The notes under the pieces were generated by a model. That model worked only from the letters and a program-made list of their open reading frames with translations. It was not told where the DNA came from and searched no databases. The position numbers were made by a program, and so were the translations under genes. A DNA stretch of 64,000 bases. Origin: an uncultured Opitutaceae bacterium. Lineage in GTDB: Bacteria > Verrucomicrobiota > Verrucomicrobiia > Opitutales > Opitutaceae. The DNA lies in assembly GCA_937902925.1 (NCBI GenBank), contig CALFNN010000104.1, forward strand, positions 124,001 through 188,000, in the 5' to 3' direction. Shown here piece by piece: positions 1 through 8,230 of the stretch (positions within the stretch are counted from its first letter, which is position 1; the number at the start of each line of letters is the position of its first letter).

Positions 1-748
1 ACACCAGCCGTTCCTCGCGCGAAACCGGCGCGAAGTCCGCGGCTGATGGGTCGGCGCCGAAAAACCAATAGCGCAGCCGATTGGTCGCGCGGCCGCCCAT
101 CAAAAGCAAAAAATTGAAGAGCGCGAATTCGAACATTACGAGCGGCGCGACCTTCAGCCACCCGTCGTTCGACACGGGCGGGTTGCCCGCCGCATACGAC
201 ACCACCGTCACCAGCGCGAAGAGTTCCACCGCCAGCGCGGAAAAAATGCCCGCATCGCGCAAGGTTGGGCGGCCGGCCAACGGTGACAGCAATGCGAGCA
301 GCGCAAAATTGGAAAACAACGACAGCACGGCCGATTGCGTGGGAATGTAGCCGACCGAAAACCCCTCCACCGCCCTTCCGCCGAAGCCGAGCCATGATTC
401 CCACGGTGGCACGCGACCGTTTAAATGGCAGAAAAGCACGTGCAACGCGGCCAACGCCGCAAGTGCCGAGAGGAGGGCCGCGATGCGACGCGCCACCGGC
501 CGGGTCGGAAAAAACAAATGCAGCCCGAACGCGACCCCCAGCGCCATCAACAGCCATTCGGTGGCCGGCGCCATGGGCACAATCTGGCCGAAACTGACCC
601 CCTGAGCAGCGAAGCCCCGCCACCGGAAAAAATCTCCCAGCGCAAGCGCCACGACGAGGCCTATCCCGCCGCGCTGCAGCCGGGCCCGCACACTACGGCG
701 CGACGCTGATCGCGCAGGCAAGGCAAGTGGGTCCGGGGACGGCATCAT
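1..748 (-). CDS. Membrane sensor protein, N-terminal part (runs off the left edge)
   Basis: Reading the complement from the ATG at 748 (or the adjacent ATG at 745) gives an uninterrupted frame to the window edge, about 249 codons. The translation has a basic N-terminus and then about six hydrophobic segments separated by short loops (for example around LVVALALGDFF, EWLLMALGVAFGLHLFF and VMFEFALFNFLLLMGG). It ends in a hydrophilic stretch, VSREERLV, that looks like the start of a cytoplasmic domain. This arrangement is typical of the membrane input module of a histidine kinase or diguanylate cyclase, but the output domain lies outside the window, so the role is inferred. A GGAGGG sequence about 13 bases upstream could be the ribosome binding site. 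Confidence 0.6.
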   Translation of the reverse strand, partial: MMPSPDPLALPARSASRRSVRARLQRGGIGLVVALALGDFFRWRGFAAQGVSFGQIVPMAPATEWLLMALGVAFGLHLFFPTRPVARRIAALLSALAALAALHVLFCHLNGRVPPWESWLGFGGRAVEGFSVGYIPTQSAVLSLFSNFALLALLSPLAGRPTLRDAGIFSALAVELFALVTVVSYAAGNPPVSNDGWLKVAPLVMFEFALFNFLLLMGGRATNRLRYWFFGADPSAADFAPVSREERLV

Positions 749-1047
749 GGCCAAAGCAAAACCCTCCGAGGGCAAGCGGCACTTAGGGGATGCTTAAAAA
801 GACTGGCGAGACTTAATCCATCACCTGTCGAGCCAACGGGGCACCGGGTGCGACCATTCCGTCGGGCCGAATTCGATGTTCCGCCGCTTCACTGTCCCAC
901 CATTCAGAAACAGCCTTGGGGGTCGTCGGTGAATTATAGACCATCACCAATGGCTGGCGCGATCCGGTCTGGTTCGCCTCAACCAGCAAGGCGGCCGCAG
1001 TGCGCGACGTTGACCGCACGGCGGGGACCGCCTTGGCTGTTCGCGCA
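749..1047. other. Intergenic region without a supported gene
   Basis: This stretch lies between the divergent sensor gene and the TPR gene and should hold both promoters. A minus-strand open frame of 68 codons (813-1019) has no recognisable domain or good ribosome binding site and is not called. The TPR frame is also open upstream to a GTG at 1000, so part of this region could be coding if that start is used. Confidence 0.4.
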
Positions 1048-1539
1048 ATGCGGTCGAAATGGCGGATCTCCCACGCGCAGGGTTACCTCGGCCTCGGCAT
1101 GGTCGCGGAGGCCGCCGCGGAACTCGACCAGATCGCCGAAGCCGAGCGCGACGCGCCGGAGGTGCTCGCACTCCGGCTCACCGTGCTGCAGGAGCGATGC
1201 GAGTGGCCGGCGTTGCGCGCCGTCGCAGCCGAGTTCGTGCGCCGCTCGCCGGCCGAGCCCGCCGGCTGGGTGACGTGGGCCTACGCCACCCGCCGCGCCG
1301 AATCGCTCGCCGCCGCGGAAAAAATCCTCCTCGAGGCCGAGCGGTTGCATCCCGCCGAGGCGACGATCCAGTTCAATCTCGGCTGTTACGCGTGCCAGCG
1401 GGGCGCCCTCGCCGAGGCGCGCCGCCGCGTGAACCGCGCGATCGCCCTCGACAAAAAATTCGCCGCGGCCGCCGCGACCGACCCCGACCTCGCACCGCTG
1501 CGTGCCGCCGGCCACGCGGACTGTCCGCCCAGCGCGTGA
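1048..1539 (+). CDS. Tetratricopeptide-repeat protein
   Basis: This is a 163-residue Ala/Leu/Glu-rich helical protein. It contains TPR-like helix pairs, such as GYLGLGMVAEAAAELDQI near the start and TIQFNLGCYACQRGALAEA towards the end. A closing segment (FAAAAATDPDLAPLRA) is typical of TPR end-of-group proteins. No signal peptide or membrane segment is visible, so a cytoplasmic protein-protein interaction role is likely; no partner can be named. The ATG at 1048 was chosen because the family-like sequence begins there. A GTG at 1000 in the same frame, with a weak AAGGCGG upstream, would add 16 residues. It lies 49 bases ahead of the ABC transporter ATPase and may be co-transcribed, but nothing ties it functionally to transport. 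Confidence 0.7.
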   Translation: MRSKWRISHAQGYLGLGMVAEAAAELDQIAEAERDAPEVLALRLTVLQERCEWPALRAVAAEFVRRSPAEPAGWVTWAYATRRAESLAAAEKILLEAERLHPAEATIQFNLGCYACQRGALAEARRRVNRAIALDKKFAAAAATDPDLAPLRAAGHADCPPSA

Positions 1540-1588
1540 TTTGACAGCCGGAATGCCGTCCGGCGCCATCACGCCTCCCTCCGCTCGA

Positions 1589-3094
1589 ATGTCCGCCGCC
1601 CCGCTCCTCGCCCTCCGCCACCTCGCCAAGTCGTTCGGCGGCGCCCGGGCGCTCCGCGGGGTCGATTTCGACCTGCACGCCGGCGAGGTCCATGCGCTGC
1701 TGGGCGAAAACGGCGCCGGCAAAAGCACCCTGATCAAGATCGTCACCGGCGCACACCAACCCGACGCCGGTTCGATCGCGATCGCCGGGGAGACCGTCGC
1801 GGACCTGACACCCGCCTCCGCCCGCAAACTCGGCATCGCCTGCATTTACCAGCAACCGGCGCTCTTTCCCGATCTCACGGTCGCCGAGAACATCGGCCTC
1901 CGCCTCGAGCCGGCGGCGGCGTTTCGCCGGGTGGCGTGGGCCGCCCGCCGGCGGCGCGCGCAGGAGCTGCTCACCCGGATCGGCGCGGCGGTTTCGCCCG
2001 AGGCCGAGGTGCGCTCGCTCTCGATGCCCGAGCAGCAACTCGTGGAAATCGCGTGCGCGCTCGGCGCCGGCGCGCGCATCGTCATCATGGACGAGCCGAC
2101 GGCGTCGCTCACCCAAAAGGAGCAGCACCTGCTCTTCGCCGTCGTGCACGAACTGCGGAACACCGGCGTCGGCGTGATCTACATTTCCCACCGGCTCGAG
2201 GAGATCTTCACGCTCGCGGATCGCGTGACCGTCTTGCGCGACGGCGAGAGCGTCGGGACGAGCCGGGTCGGCGACATCAACGAATCCGAGCTCATCCGCC
2301 TGATGGTGGGGCGCGAGATGACCCAGATTTACCCGCCCAGCGAATCGGCGCCGGGCGACACCGTGCTGGCGCTGCGCGAGGTCGGATGCCCCGGCGCCGG
2401 CGTGCAAGGCGTCACGTTCGAGGTGCACGCAGGTGAGGTCTTCGGGCTGGCCGGCCTGGTGGGCGCGGGGCGCACCGAACTCGCCCGGGTTCTCTTTGGG
2501 CTGACTCCCGCCACCGTGGGCGAAATCGCCCTCAACGGCCGGCGGGTGGCCGTGCGCTCGCCGCAGGAGGCGGTGGCGCTGGGCATCGCCTACGTGCCGG
2601 AGGACCGGCGCCGGCACGGCGTGGTGCTCGAGCTGCCGATCGCCCACAACATGACGATGGCAATTCACCGGCGGCTGTTCCCCGCCGCCTGGCTGCGCTT
2701 CGCCGCCGAGCGCGGGCTCGCGCTCGATTTCATCCGCAACCTGGCCGTGAAATGCGCCGGGCCCGCGGCGCCCGGCGGCAGCCTCTCGGGCGGGAACCAG
2801 CAAAAGGTTTCCCTCGCGCGCTGGCTCGCGACCAAGCCGCGGCTGCTCATCCTCGACGAACCGACCCAAGGCGTCGACGTCGGCGCGAAGAGCGAGATTC
2901 ACAAGATCATCCGCCGCCTCGCGAAGGACGGGCTCGCGGTGCTGCTCATCTCGAGCGATCTGCCCGAGGTGCTCGGCATGAGCGATCGCATCGGCGTGAT
3001 GCGGGGCGGCCGGCTCGTCGGCATCCTGCCGGGCGGCAGCGACGCCCCCACCGTCATGGCTGCCGCGCTCGGGCAGGAAAAGGGAGCCGCGTGA
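1589..3094 (+). CDS. Sugar ABC transporter ATP-binding protein (RbsA/RhaT/LsrA type, two nucleotide-binding domains)
   Basis: This 501-residue cytoplasmic ATPase powers sugar import for the two permeases encoded next to it. It has the duplicated architecture of the CUT2 family. The first domain carries Walker A GENGAGKST (residues 39-47), the degenerate signature LSMPEQQ and Walker B IVIMDEPTAS. The second has the usual degenerate Walker A (GLVGAGRTE), a good LSGGNQQ signature and Walker B LLILDEPTQGVDVG. The length is normal for the family. The ATG at 1589 was preferred over an upstream in-frame ATG at 1502 because it places the conserved N-terminus correctly and avoids overlap with the TPR gene. 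The stop overlaps the next start by four bases (GTGA), so the genes are translationally coupled. The substrate is discussed under the binding protein. Confidence 0.95.
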   Translation: MSAAPLLALRHLAKSFGGARALRGVDFDLHAGEVHALLGENGAGKSTLIKIVTGAHQPDAGSIAIAGETVADLTPASARKLGIACIYQQPALFPDLTVAENIGLRLEPAAAFRRVAWAARRRRAQELLTRIGAAVSPEAEVRSLSMPEQQLVEIACALGAGARIVIMDEPTASLTQKEQHLLFAVVHELRNTGVGVIYISHRLEEIFTLADRVTVLRDGESVGTSRVGDINESELIRLMVGREMTQIYPPSESAPGDTVLALREVGCPGAGVQGVTFEVHAGEVFGLAGLVGAGRTELARVLFGLTPATVGEIALNGRRVAVRSPQEAVALGIAYVPEDRRRHGVVLELPIAHNMTMAIHRRLFPAAWLRFAAERGLALDFIRNLAVKCAGPAAPGGSLSGGNQQKVSLARWLATKPRLLILDEPTQGVDVGAKSEIHKIIRRLAKDGLAVLLISSDLPEVLGMSDRIGVMRGGRLVGILPGGSDAPTVMAAALGQEKGAA

Positions 3095-4020
3095 ACCGCT
3101 ACTTCCGTGAACTCTCGGTGGCCGCGGCGCTCGCCGTCGTGCTCGCCGCCCTCGCGGTTTTCGCGCCGGCTTTTTATCAACCGCAACCGTTGCTCACCCT
3201 GATCACGGGGCAGGTCGCCCCGACCCTCGTGGTCGCCTGCGGGATGACCCTCGTCATCGTGTGCCGGGAGATCGATATCTCCGTCGGCTCGTCCTTCGCC
3301 ATCTGCGGCGTCTGCGGCGGCCTGCTGCTCAGCCATGGCGTTGCCGTCGCGGTCGCGCTGCCCGCCGCGATCGTGCTGGGCGCGATCATGGGGGCATTCA
3401 ACGGCGCGCTGATCGCCGGTCTCGGGCTGCCCTCCATCGTCGTGACCCTCGCCACCATGGTGACGTGGCGCGAGGCGCTGCGCTGGCTGCGCCAGGGCGT
3501 GTATGTGAACATCGGCGGCGCGCAATGGTTCGGCCTCGATCAGGCGGCCGGGCAATGGACCATGATCGTGGTCGCGCTGGCGATCCTGCTTCCGCTCGCC
3601 TGGGCGACGAAGCACCTCGCGGCCGGCCGCTTCGTCTACGCCGTGGGCACCGACGCGGAGGCGGCGCGGCTCGCGGGCATCCGGCCGCGGCTGGTGACGT
3701 TTCTCACCTTCGTCCTGATCGGGGCATTCACCGGTCTCGCGGCCATGATGGCCGCCGTGCAATCGCCCCAGGTGGACCCGACGGCCGGCACCGGCCTCGA
3801 GCTGCGGACGATCGCGGCGGTGGTCGTCGGCGGCGTGTCGATCTCGGGCGGGCGCGGAAACCTTTGGGGCGTGCTCGCGGGCCTGCTCCTGTTGTCGAGC
3901 ATCAACCCGGCGCTCACCTACCTCGGCGTCTCGGCCTATTGGGAAAAAGCGATCCAGGGCGCGATCATCCTCCTCGCCGTCGTGGCCGACGGGCTGCGGA
4001 GCAGAAAACAGAAGCACTGA
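3091..4020 (+). CDS. Sugar ABC transporter permease (RbsC/RhaP/LsrC type), first of two
   Basis: This 309-residue inner-membrane permease belongs to the BPD_transp_2 family. About eight to ten hydrophobic segments are visible, beginning with AAALAVVLAALAVFAPAF. The family signature REIDISVGS and the later VVVGGVSISGGRGN segment (the ATPase-coupling region in this family) are both present. The start is a GTG overlapping the ATPase stop codon by four bases; no ATG is suitably placed, and the hydrophobic N-terminus begins directly after it. It ends five bases before the second permease. With its partner it should form the heterodimeric channel for the sugar delivered by the binding protein. Confidence 0.93.
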   Translation: MNRYFRELSVAAALAVVLAALAVFAPAFYQPQPLLTLITGQVAPTLVVACGMTLVIVCREIDISVGSSFAICGVCGGLLLSHGVAVAVALPAAIVLGAIMGAFNGALIAGLGLPSIVVTLATMVTWREALRWLRQGVYVNIGGAQWFGLDQAAGQWTMIVVALAILLPLAWATKHLAAGRFVYAVGTDAEAARLAGIRPRLVTFLTFVLIGAFTGLAAMMAAVQSPQVDPTAGTGLELRTIAAVVVGGVSISGGRGNLWGVLAGLLLLSSINPALTYLGVSAYWEKAIQGAIILLAVVADGLRSRKQKH

Positions 4021-4024
4021 CCAC

Positions 4025-5074
4025 ATGCACCCGGACAAAAGCGGACTTAAAAAACTTCTCCTCCGTCACGAGGCGCTGCTGCTGGTCGTGCTCGTCGCGG
4101 AGTGGGTGTTTTTCTATTTCCGCGGCACCACCACGAATTTCAGCGGCCACACGGTCGGGTTCGGGACGGCGGGCGCACAGGTCGACATCCTGCGGCACTC
4201 CTGTGAAATCGGCCTGCTCGCCCTCGTGATGACGCCCGTCATCCTCACCGGCGGGATCGACCTGTCCGTCGGTTCGCTGATGGGACTCAGCGCGGTCGTC
4301 TTCGGCAAGCTGTGGCGCGACGCCGGGCTGGCCTACCCGGAGGCGATCGCGGCCACGCTCGCCCTCGGCGCGCTCGCCGGCGGGCTGAACGCCGCGCTCA
4401 TCACGTGGCTGCGCCTGCCGCCGCTGATCGTCACGCTCGGGACGTTCTCGCTGTATCGCGGGCTGGCGGAGGCGCTCACCCGCGGCGCGGACACCTTCAC
4501 GGGATTCCCGCCGGCGTTCCAGTCGCTGGGCCAGGGCGAATGGCTCGGCCTGCCCGCGCAACTCCTGGTGTTCGCCGGGGTGGCGATCGCGATCTGGCTG
4601 CTGGTGCATCGCACCACGTTCGGCCGGTCGTTTCGCACCATCGGTTATTCGCCCGAGGGTGCGCGCTATGCCGGCCTGCCCGTGGGCCGACGCGTCGCTC
4701 TCGTCTACATTCTCGCGGGGCTCGGGTCCGCGCTGGCGGGATTGATCTTCACCGCGCGGCTCAACCAGGCCGGGGCCAACGCCGGCACGGGCTACGAGCT
4801 CTTCGCCATTACCGCGGTCGTGCTGGGCGGCACGAGCATTTTCGGCGGCAGCGGCAGCGTGCATGGCACCTTGCTCGGCTGGGCGGCGGTGGCCGTCCTC
4901 AGCGACAGCCTCCCCTACGTCGACTGGCCGCGCGAGGTGGGCGGCATGCTGACCGGGCTGCTGCTGATCGTCGCGCTTTCGGCCAGCGTGCTCCCAAAAT
5001 TCTTGTCAGCGTGGCGCGCGCATCGTCACTCTGTCCGTTCCCCCAACCGTCAACCGACTCCGTCCTCCCCATGA
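4025..5074 (+). CDS. Sugar ABC transporter permease (RbsC/RhaQ/LsrD type), second of two
   Basis: This 349-residue inner-membrane protein is homologous to the preceding permease. It has the signature TGGIDLSVGS near residue 80, repeated hydrophobic helices and the AVVLGGTSIFGGSGS coupling segment near the C-terminus. It has a basic N-terminal tail (MHPDKSGLKKLLLRHE) and a Ser/Pro-rich C-terminal tail. The ATG at 4025 follows the previous stop closely. The stop overlaps the binding-protein start as ATGA. Two distinct permeases plus one ATPase is the arrangement of the rhamnose and autoinducer-2 transporters rather than of the ribose type, which uses one permease. Confidence 0.93.
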   Translation: MHPDKSGLKKLLLRHEALLLVVLVAEWVFFYFRGTTTNFSGHTVGFGTAGAQVDILRHSCEIGLLALVMTPVILTGGIDLSVGSLMGLSAVVFGKLWRDAGLAYPEAIAATLALGALAGGLNAALITWLRLPPLIVTLGTFSLYRGLAEALTRGADTFTGFPPAFQSLGQGEWLGLPAQLLVFAGVAIAIWLLVHRTTFGRSFRTIGYSPEGARYAGLPVGRRVALVYILAGLGSALAGLIFTARLNQAGANAGTGYELFAITAVVLGGTSIFGGSGSVHGTLLGWAAVAVLSDSLPYVDWPREVGGMLTGLLLIVALSASVLPKFLSAWRAHRHSVRSPNRQPTPSSP

Positions 5075-6066
5075 AGCGTCTTCTCGTTCTCTCCCTGGTC
5101 GCCACCGGCCTGCTGCTTTCCGGCTGCGGCAAAACCGAACCCGCCGCCGCCGCGGCGAGCGGGAAAAAGCTGACGATCGCCATGCTGCCCAAGTCCAAGG
5201 GCAACGCGTATTTTCTCTCCGCCGCCAAGGGCGCGCAGAAGGCCGCCGATGCGCTCGGCGACACGCTGCTGTTCGACGGCCCCACGCAGACCGACCCAGC
5301 CAAGCAGAATGAAATCGTCGAGGGCTGGATCAACAAGGGCGTGGACGTGATCGCAGTCGCCGCCGAGGACAAGGACGCCCTTTCCACCGCGCTGCGCAAG
5401 GCGCAGGGCAAGGGCATCAAGGTCGTCAGCTTCGACGCCGACGTCCTGCCCGACGCCCGCACGTTCTTCGTCAACCAGGCCACGCCACAGGGCATCGGCT
5501 ATGCGCTGATGGATGAAGCCGCGCGCCTCTGCGACAGCGAGGGCGAGTTTGCCATCATCACCGCCTCGCTCACCGCCGCCAACCAGAACGAGTGGAAGAA
5601 GAACATCGACGAGCGCCTGAAAACCTATCCGAAGATGACGCTCGTGGACTTCCGCCCGTGCGACGACGACAAGTCCAAGGCGCAGGCCGAGGCGACGACG
5701 CTGATGAGCGCGCACCCGAATCTGAAACTCATCATGGCCATCTGCTCCCCCGGCGTCCCCGGCGCGGCCGAGGCGGTCAAGCAGGCGGGCAAGACCGGCA
5801 AGGTGAAGGTCATCGGCCTCGGCCTGCCCAACGAAAACAAAGCCTACGTCCACGGGGGCGTGACCGACAGCGTCATCCTCTGGAACACCGAGGAGCTCGG
5901 TGCCCTCGCCATCCAGGCCGCCGACGCGCTCGCCCGCGGCACCCTCAAGCCCGGCGACAAGACGTTCAAGGCGGGCGACAAGACCTACGATATCGTGGGC
6001 GACAATATCATGCTGGGGAAGCCGTTCATCTTTAACAAAGACAACATCGACCAGTTCGACTTCTGA
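5071..6066 (+). CDS. Sugar-binding lipoprotein of the ABC transporter (RhaS/LsrB-like)
   Basis: This 331-residue periplasmic solute-binding protein is of the Peripla_BP_4 family. The N-terminus MKRLLVLSLVATGLLLSGC is a lipoprotein signal with lipobox LSGC, so it is probably membrane-anchored. The body starts with LTIAMLPKSKGNAYF and contains the family segments GPTQTDPAKQ, KGVDVIAVAAED, VVSFDAD and VIGLGLPNE. These resemble rhamnose-binding RhaS and AI-2-binding LsrB more than ribose-binding RbsB. The gene is coupled to the permease by an ATGA overlap. Nearby pectin enzymes (two GH105 genes directly downstream) favour rhamnose as substrate; this is inference. The gene order ATPase-permease-permease-binding protein is also that of lsrACDB, so an AI-2-like ligand cannot be excluded. 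Confidence 0.9.
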   Translation: MKRLLVLSLVATGLLLSGCGKTEPAAAAASGKKLTIAMLPKSKGNAYFLSAAKGAQKAADALGDTLLFDGPTQTDPAKQNEIVEGWINKGVDVIAVAAEDKDALSTALRKAQGKGIKVVSFDADVLPDARTFFVNQATPQGIGYALMDEAARLCDSEGEFAIITASLTAANQNEWKKNIDERLKTYPKMTLVDFRPCDDDKSKAQAEATTLMSAHPNLKLIMAICSPGVPGAAEAVKQAGKTGKVKVIGLGLPNENKAYVHGGVTDSVILWNTEELGALAIQAADALARGTLKPGDKTFKAGDKTYDIVGDNIMLGKPFIFNKDNIDQFDF

Positions 6067-6129
6067 GCCGGCGGTGGCGGCGCGCGACTTCTTGAAACTT
6101 CGGCGGCCCGCTGCCGTCCCATCGTTCGC

Positions 6130-6897
6130 ATGCAGTCGAAACCCACCCGGCTTGCCGTCCTGTCGCTCGTCCTTGCCAGCGTCGGCATGGCCGGCGAGCC
6201 CGAGCTGGAGGTGAACGTCAACGTCGCCTTCACCCCCGAGGGCCGGAAGATCGCTCCGCCCACGCACGACCAGCCGGCGTATTATTTCCCGGTTGTCGGC
6301 GGCTATCGCGAGGAGGGTGACCTCACCGTGGGCGAGAAGAAACCGGAGCCGAAACCGATCGTCCACCTGCTCGCCACGACCCTCGCCAAGCAGGGTTACT
6401 TCGTCGTCTCGCCGGAACATCCGCAGCCCTCGCTGCTGCTCGTGTTTTTCTGGGGTTACATCAATCCCCAGATCGACGACGTCGGCACCGATCCGTCCGC
6501 GCCGCAAAAGCTGTTCTACAACCAGAAGGACATGGTCGCCCTGCTCGGCGGCCAGACGCTCGGCAACCTCGACCTCAACTTCGAGCGCGAGGCCGTGATG
6601 CAAGGCGCCGAGGACAACCGCTACTTCGTGCTCGTGTCCGCCTACGACTTCGCCGCCGCGCGCCAGCACAAGAAGGTGCTGCTCTGGCAGGCGCGCATGA
6701 GCACGCCGTCGGGCGGCGTGACGCTCGACGAGGTGATCCCGGCGCTGATCAACGGCGGCGGGCCGTCCTTCGGGCGCGAAACCGCGCGGCCGCAATGGGT
6801 CGACCTGCCGATCGCGCCCCAGGGCAAGGTCGAGATCGGGACCCCGACGGTGGTGCCGGATGCGACGGCAAAGAAACCAGAGCCGGAGAAAAAATAG
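6130..6897 (+). CDS. Secreted protein of unknown function, paralogue A
   Basis: This 255-residue protein has a signal peptide (TRLAVLSLVLASVGMAGE). I do not recognise a named domain. It is clearly related to the product at 13315-14376. Both have an early ADGKK/PEGRK segment followed by PAYY(F/I), a central PSLLLVFFWG / PSLVLIYRWG segment, a VSA(Y/F)D segment followed by KVLLW and a late G-K-V-(E/K)-IGTPTVVPDAT tail. The repeated Trp/Gly/Pro-rich core and export signal suggest a folded periplasmic or surface protein. It lies 63 bases after the sugar-binding protein on the same strand and could be read through from the transporter operon, but a functional link is not shown. Confidence 0.75.
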   Translation: MQSKPTRLAVLSLVLASVGMAGEPELEVNVNVAFTPEGRKIAPPTHDQPAYYFPVVGGYREEGDLTVGEKKPEPKPIVHLLATTLAKQGYFVVSPEHPQPSLLLVFFWGYINPQIDDVGTDPSAPQKLFYNQKDMVALLGGQTLGNLDLNFEREAVMQGAEDNRYFVLVSAYDFAAARQHKKVLLWQARMSTPSGGVTLDEVIPALINGGGPSFGRETARPQWVDLPIAPQGKVEIGTPTVVPDATAKKPEPEKK

Positions 6898-7019
6898 CTT
6901 CGCTCGCGTGGTGTGATGTCCCGGGTGCAACGGGCGCGCCACAGCGTCCGGCCGCCTTCACCGCACCCTGTCCGGCGTCATAGTCCCTCGCGCCGCCGGC
7001 CTGACCGGCCCGCCGCGCC

Positions 7020-8147
7020 CTACTTCCCGCCCGCCAGCGCCGGAGCCCTGGCGAGTCGATAAATCTCGCTGCCCGCGAGCAGCAACGCGCCAACCCCGTA
7101 GGGCTCGGTGGCGTTCTCGTCGAATTTTTTCGGGTCGGCGCCGATCGGCTGCACGTGGATCAGACGGCCGTCGGGCTCCACGCATGTGCCGACCGCCGCC
7201 CACGCCTTCAGGGCGACGGGCAGCGTCGTCCCGCGATCGAGCAGCCCGTGGTTCACGCCCCACGTCAGCGCATAACAGAAAAATCCCGTGCCGCTCTCCT
7301 CCTTCGCCGGATAGTTCGCCGGATCGAGCAGGCTGGAGCGCCAGAAGCCGTCGTCCTGCTGCAACGCGACAATCCGCGCGGCCATCTCGCGAAACTGCCG
7401 CTCGAGGCGCGGGCGCGCCGGATGGTCCGCCGGCAGGTATTGCAGCACGCGCACGAGGCCGCCCATCACCCAGCCGTTGCCCCGGCTCCAGAAGATCTTT
7501 TTTCCGTTGGCCTCGCGTTTGTCGAAATAGGTGGCGTCGCGGAAATACAGGTGCTCGTCCCGGTCGTAGAGGAAATCCGACGTCTTCCACCAGTTCTCCA
7601 CGGCGAAATCCAGGTAGGCCTGTTTGCCGGTGGCCTTCCAGACCCGCAGCCATGCGGGCGGCCCCATGAAGAGCGCGTCGCACCACCACCAGTTGATGAC
7701 GCGCTGCGGGCTGTTGAACTCGCGCCCGACGGGCGTCGGATGCGCGAGGATGGCGTCGAATCGCTCGGTCGCCGGCGCGATCAGGGTCGCATCGTGATGG
7801 CGGAGGGAAAGCTCGGCATAGGTCTGGACCACGCAGTAATCGTCCGCGTGGTAAACACGGCTCCCGGGCTTCCATTGGTTCTCCGCGCCCATCTTCATCA
7901 TCGCCTCGTCGAACCGCGGACTCTCCGAGATCCCCGCGAGGGCCATGATACCGGTGTAGCCCGCCGCCTGGACCCAGCCGTCCTTCGGCCGGTTCGCCGC
8001 GGGATGCACGAGCTGCCAGTCGGCCACGCGCTCCATCACGGCGAGCACTTGCGTCGCGTCGGGCACCGGTGGCGCCGGTTCGGCAGCCGGCGCAGTGCAA
8101 TTCATGAAAATTAACCCGGAAAGCGGGAGGAGCAGTGGGAAACGCAT
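7020..8147 (-). CDS. GH105 unsaturated rhamnogalacturonyl/glucuronyl hydrolase
   Basis: This 375-residue exported glycoside hydrolase would remove the 4,5-unsaturated uronic acid left at the non-reducing end of pectin fragments by lyases. The fold is an alpha6/alpha6 barrel in this family. Visible motifs are HADDY (residues 100-104) and WWWCDALFM with Asp157, which align with the two active-site Asp positions of YteR-type enzymes, followed by WSRGNGW and DGFWRSSLLDP. The N-terminus (RFPLLLPLSGLIFMN) is a signal peptide. It is followed 83 bases upstream (in transcription order) by a second GH105 gene, and the pair is convergent with the gene at 6130. The exact uronyl-sugar preference cannot be read from sequence. 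Confidence 0.93.
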   Translation of the reverse strand: MRFPLLLPLSGLIFMNCTAPAAEPAPPVPDATQVLAVMERVADWQLVHPAANRPKDGWVQAAGYTGIMALAGISESPRFDEAMMKMGAENQWKPGSRVYHADDYCVVQTYAELSLRHHDATLIAPATERFDAILAHPTPVGREFNSPQRVINWWWCDALFMGPPAWLRVWKATGKQAYLDFAVENWWKTSDFLYDRDEHLYFRDATYFDKREANGKKIFWSRGNGWVMGGLVRVLQYLPADHPARPRLERQFREMAARIVALQQDDGFWRSSLLDPANYPAKEESGTGFFCYALTWGVNHGLLDRGTTLPVALKAWAAVGTCVEPDGRLIHVQPIGADPKKFDENATEPYGVGALLLAGSEIYRLARAPALAGGK

Positions 8148-8230
8148 GGGGAGTTGGCTTGATTCGCGTCGCCCGGCTCCGGCGTCCGATCTGGAACCGG
8201 GCCGCCGCAGCCTCGCGAAGGAGGGGACGA

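Noticed and set aside
813-1019. 68-codon minus-strand open frame between the sensor and TPR genes
   Set aside because: No recognisable domain, no good ribosome binding site, and it overlaps the alternative TPR start; length is within chance for this GC content.
5050-6942. 630-codon minus-strand open frame across the binding-protein and paralogue A genes
   Set aside because: It covers two genes with clear domain or paralogue evidence on the other strand and has no protein-like features itself.
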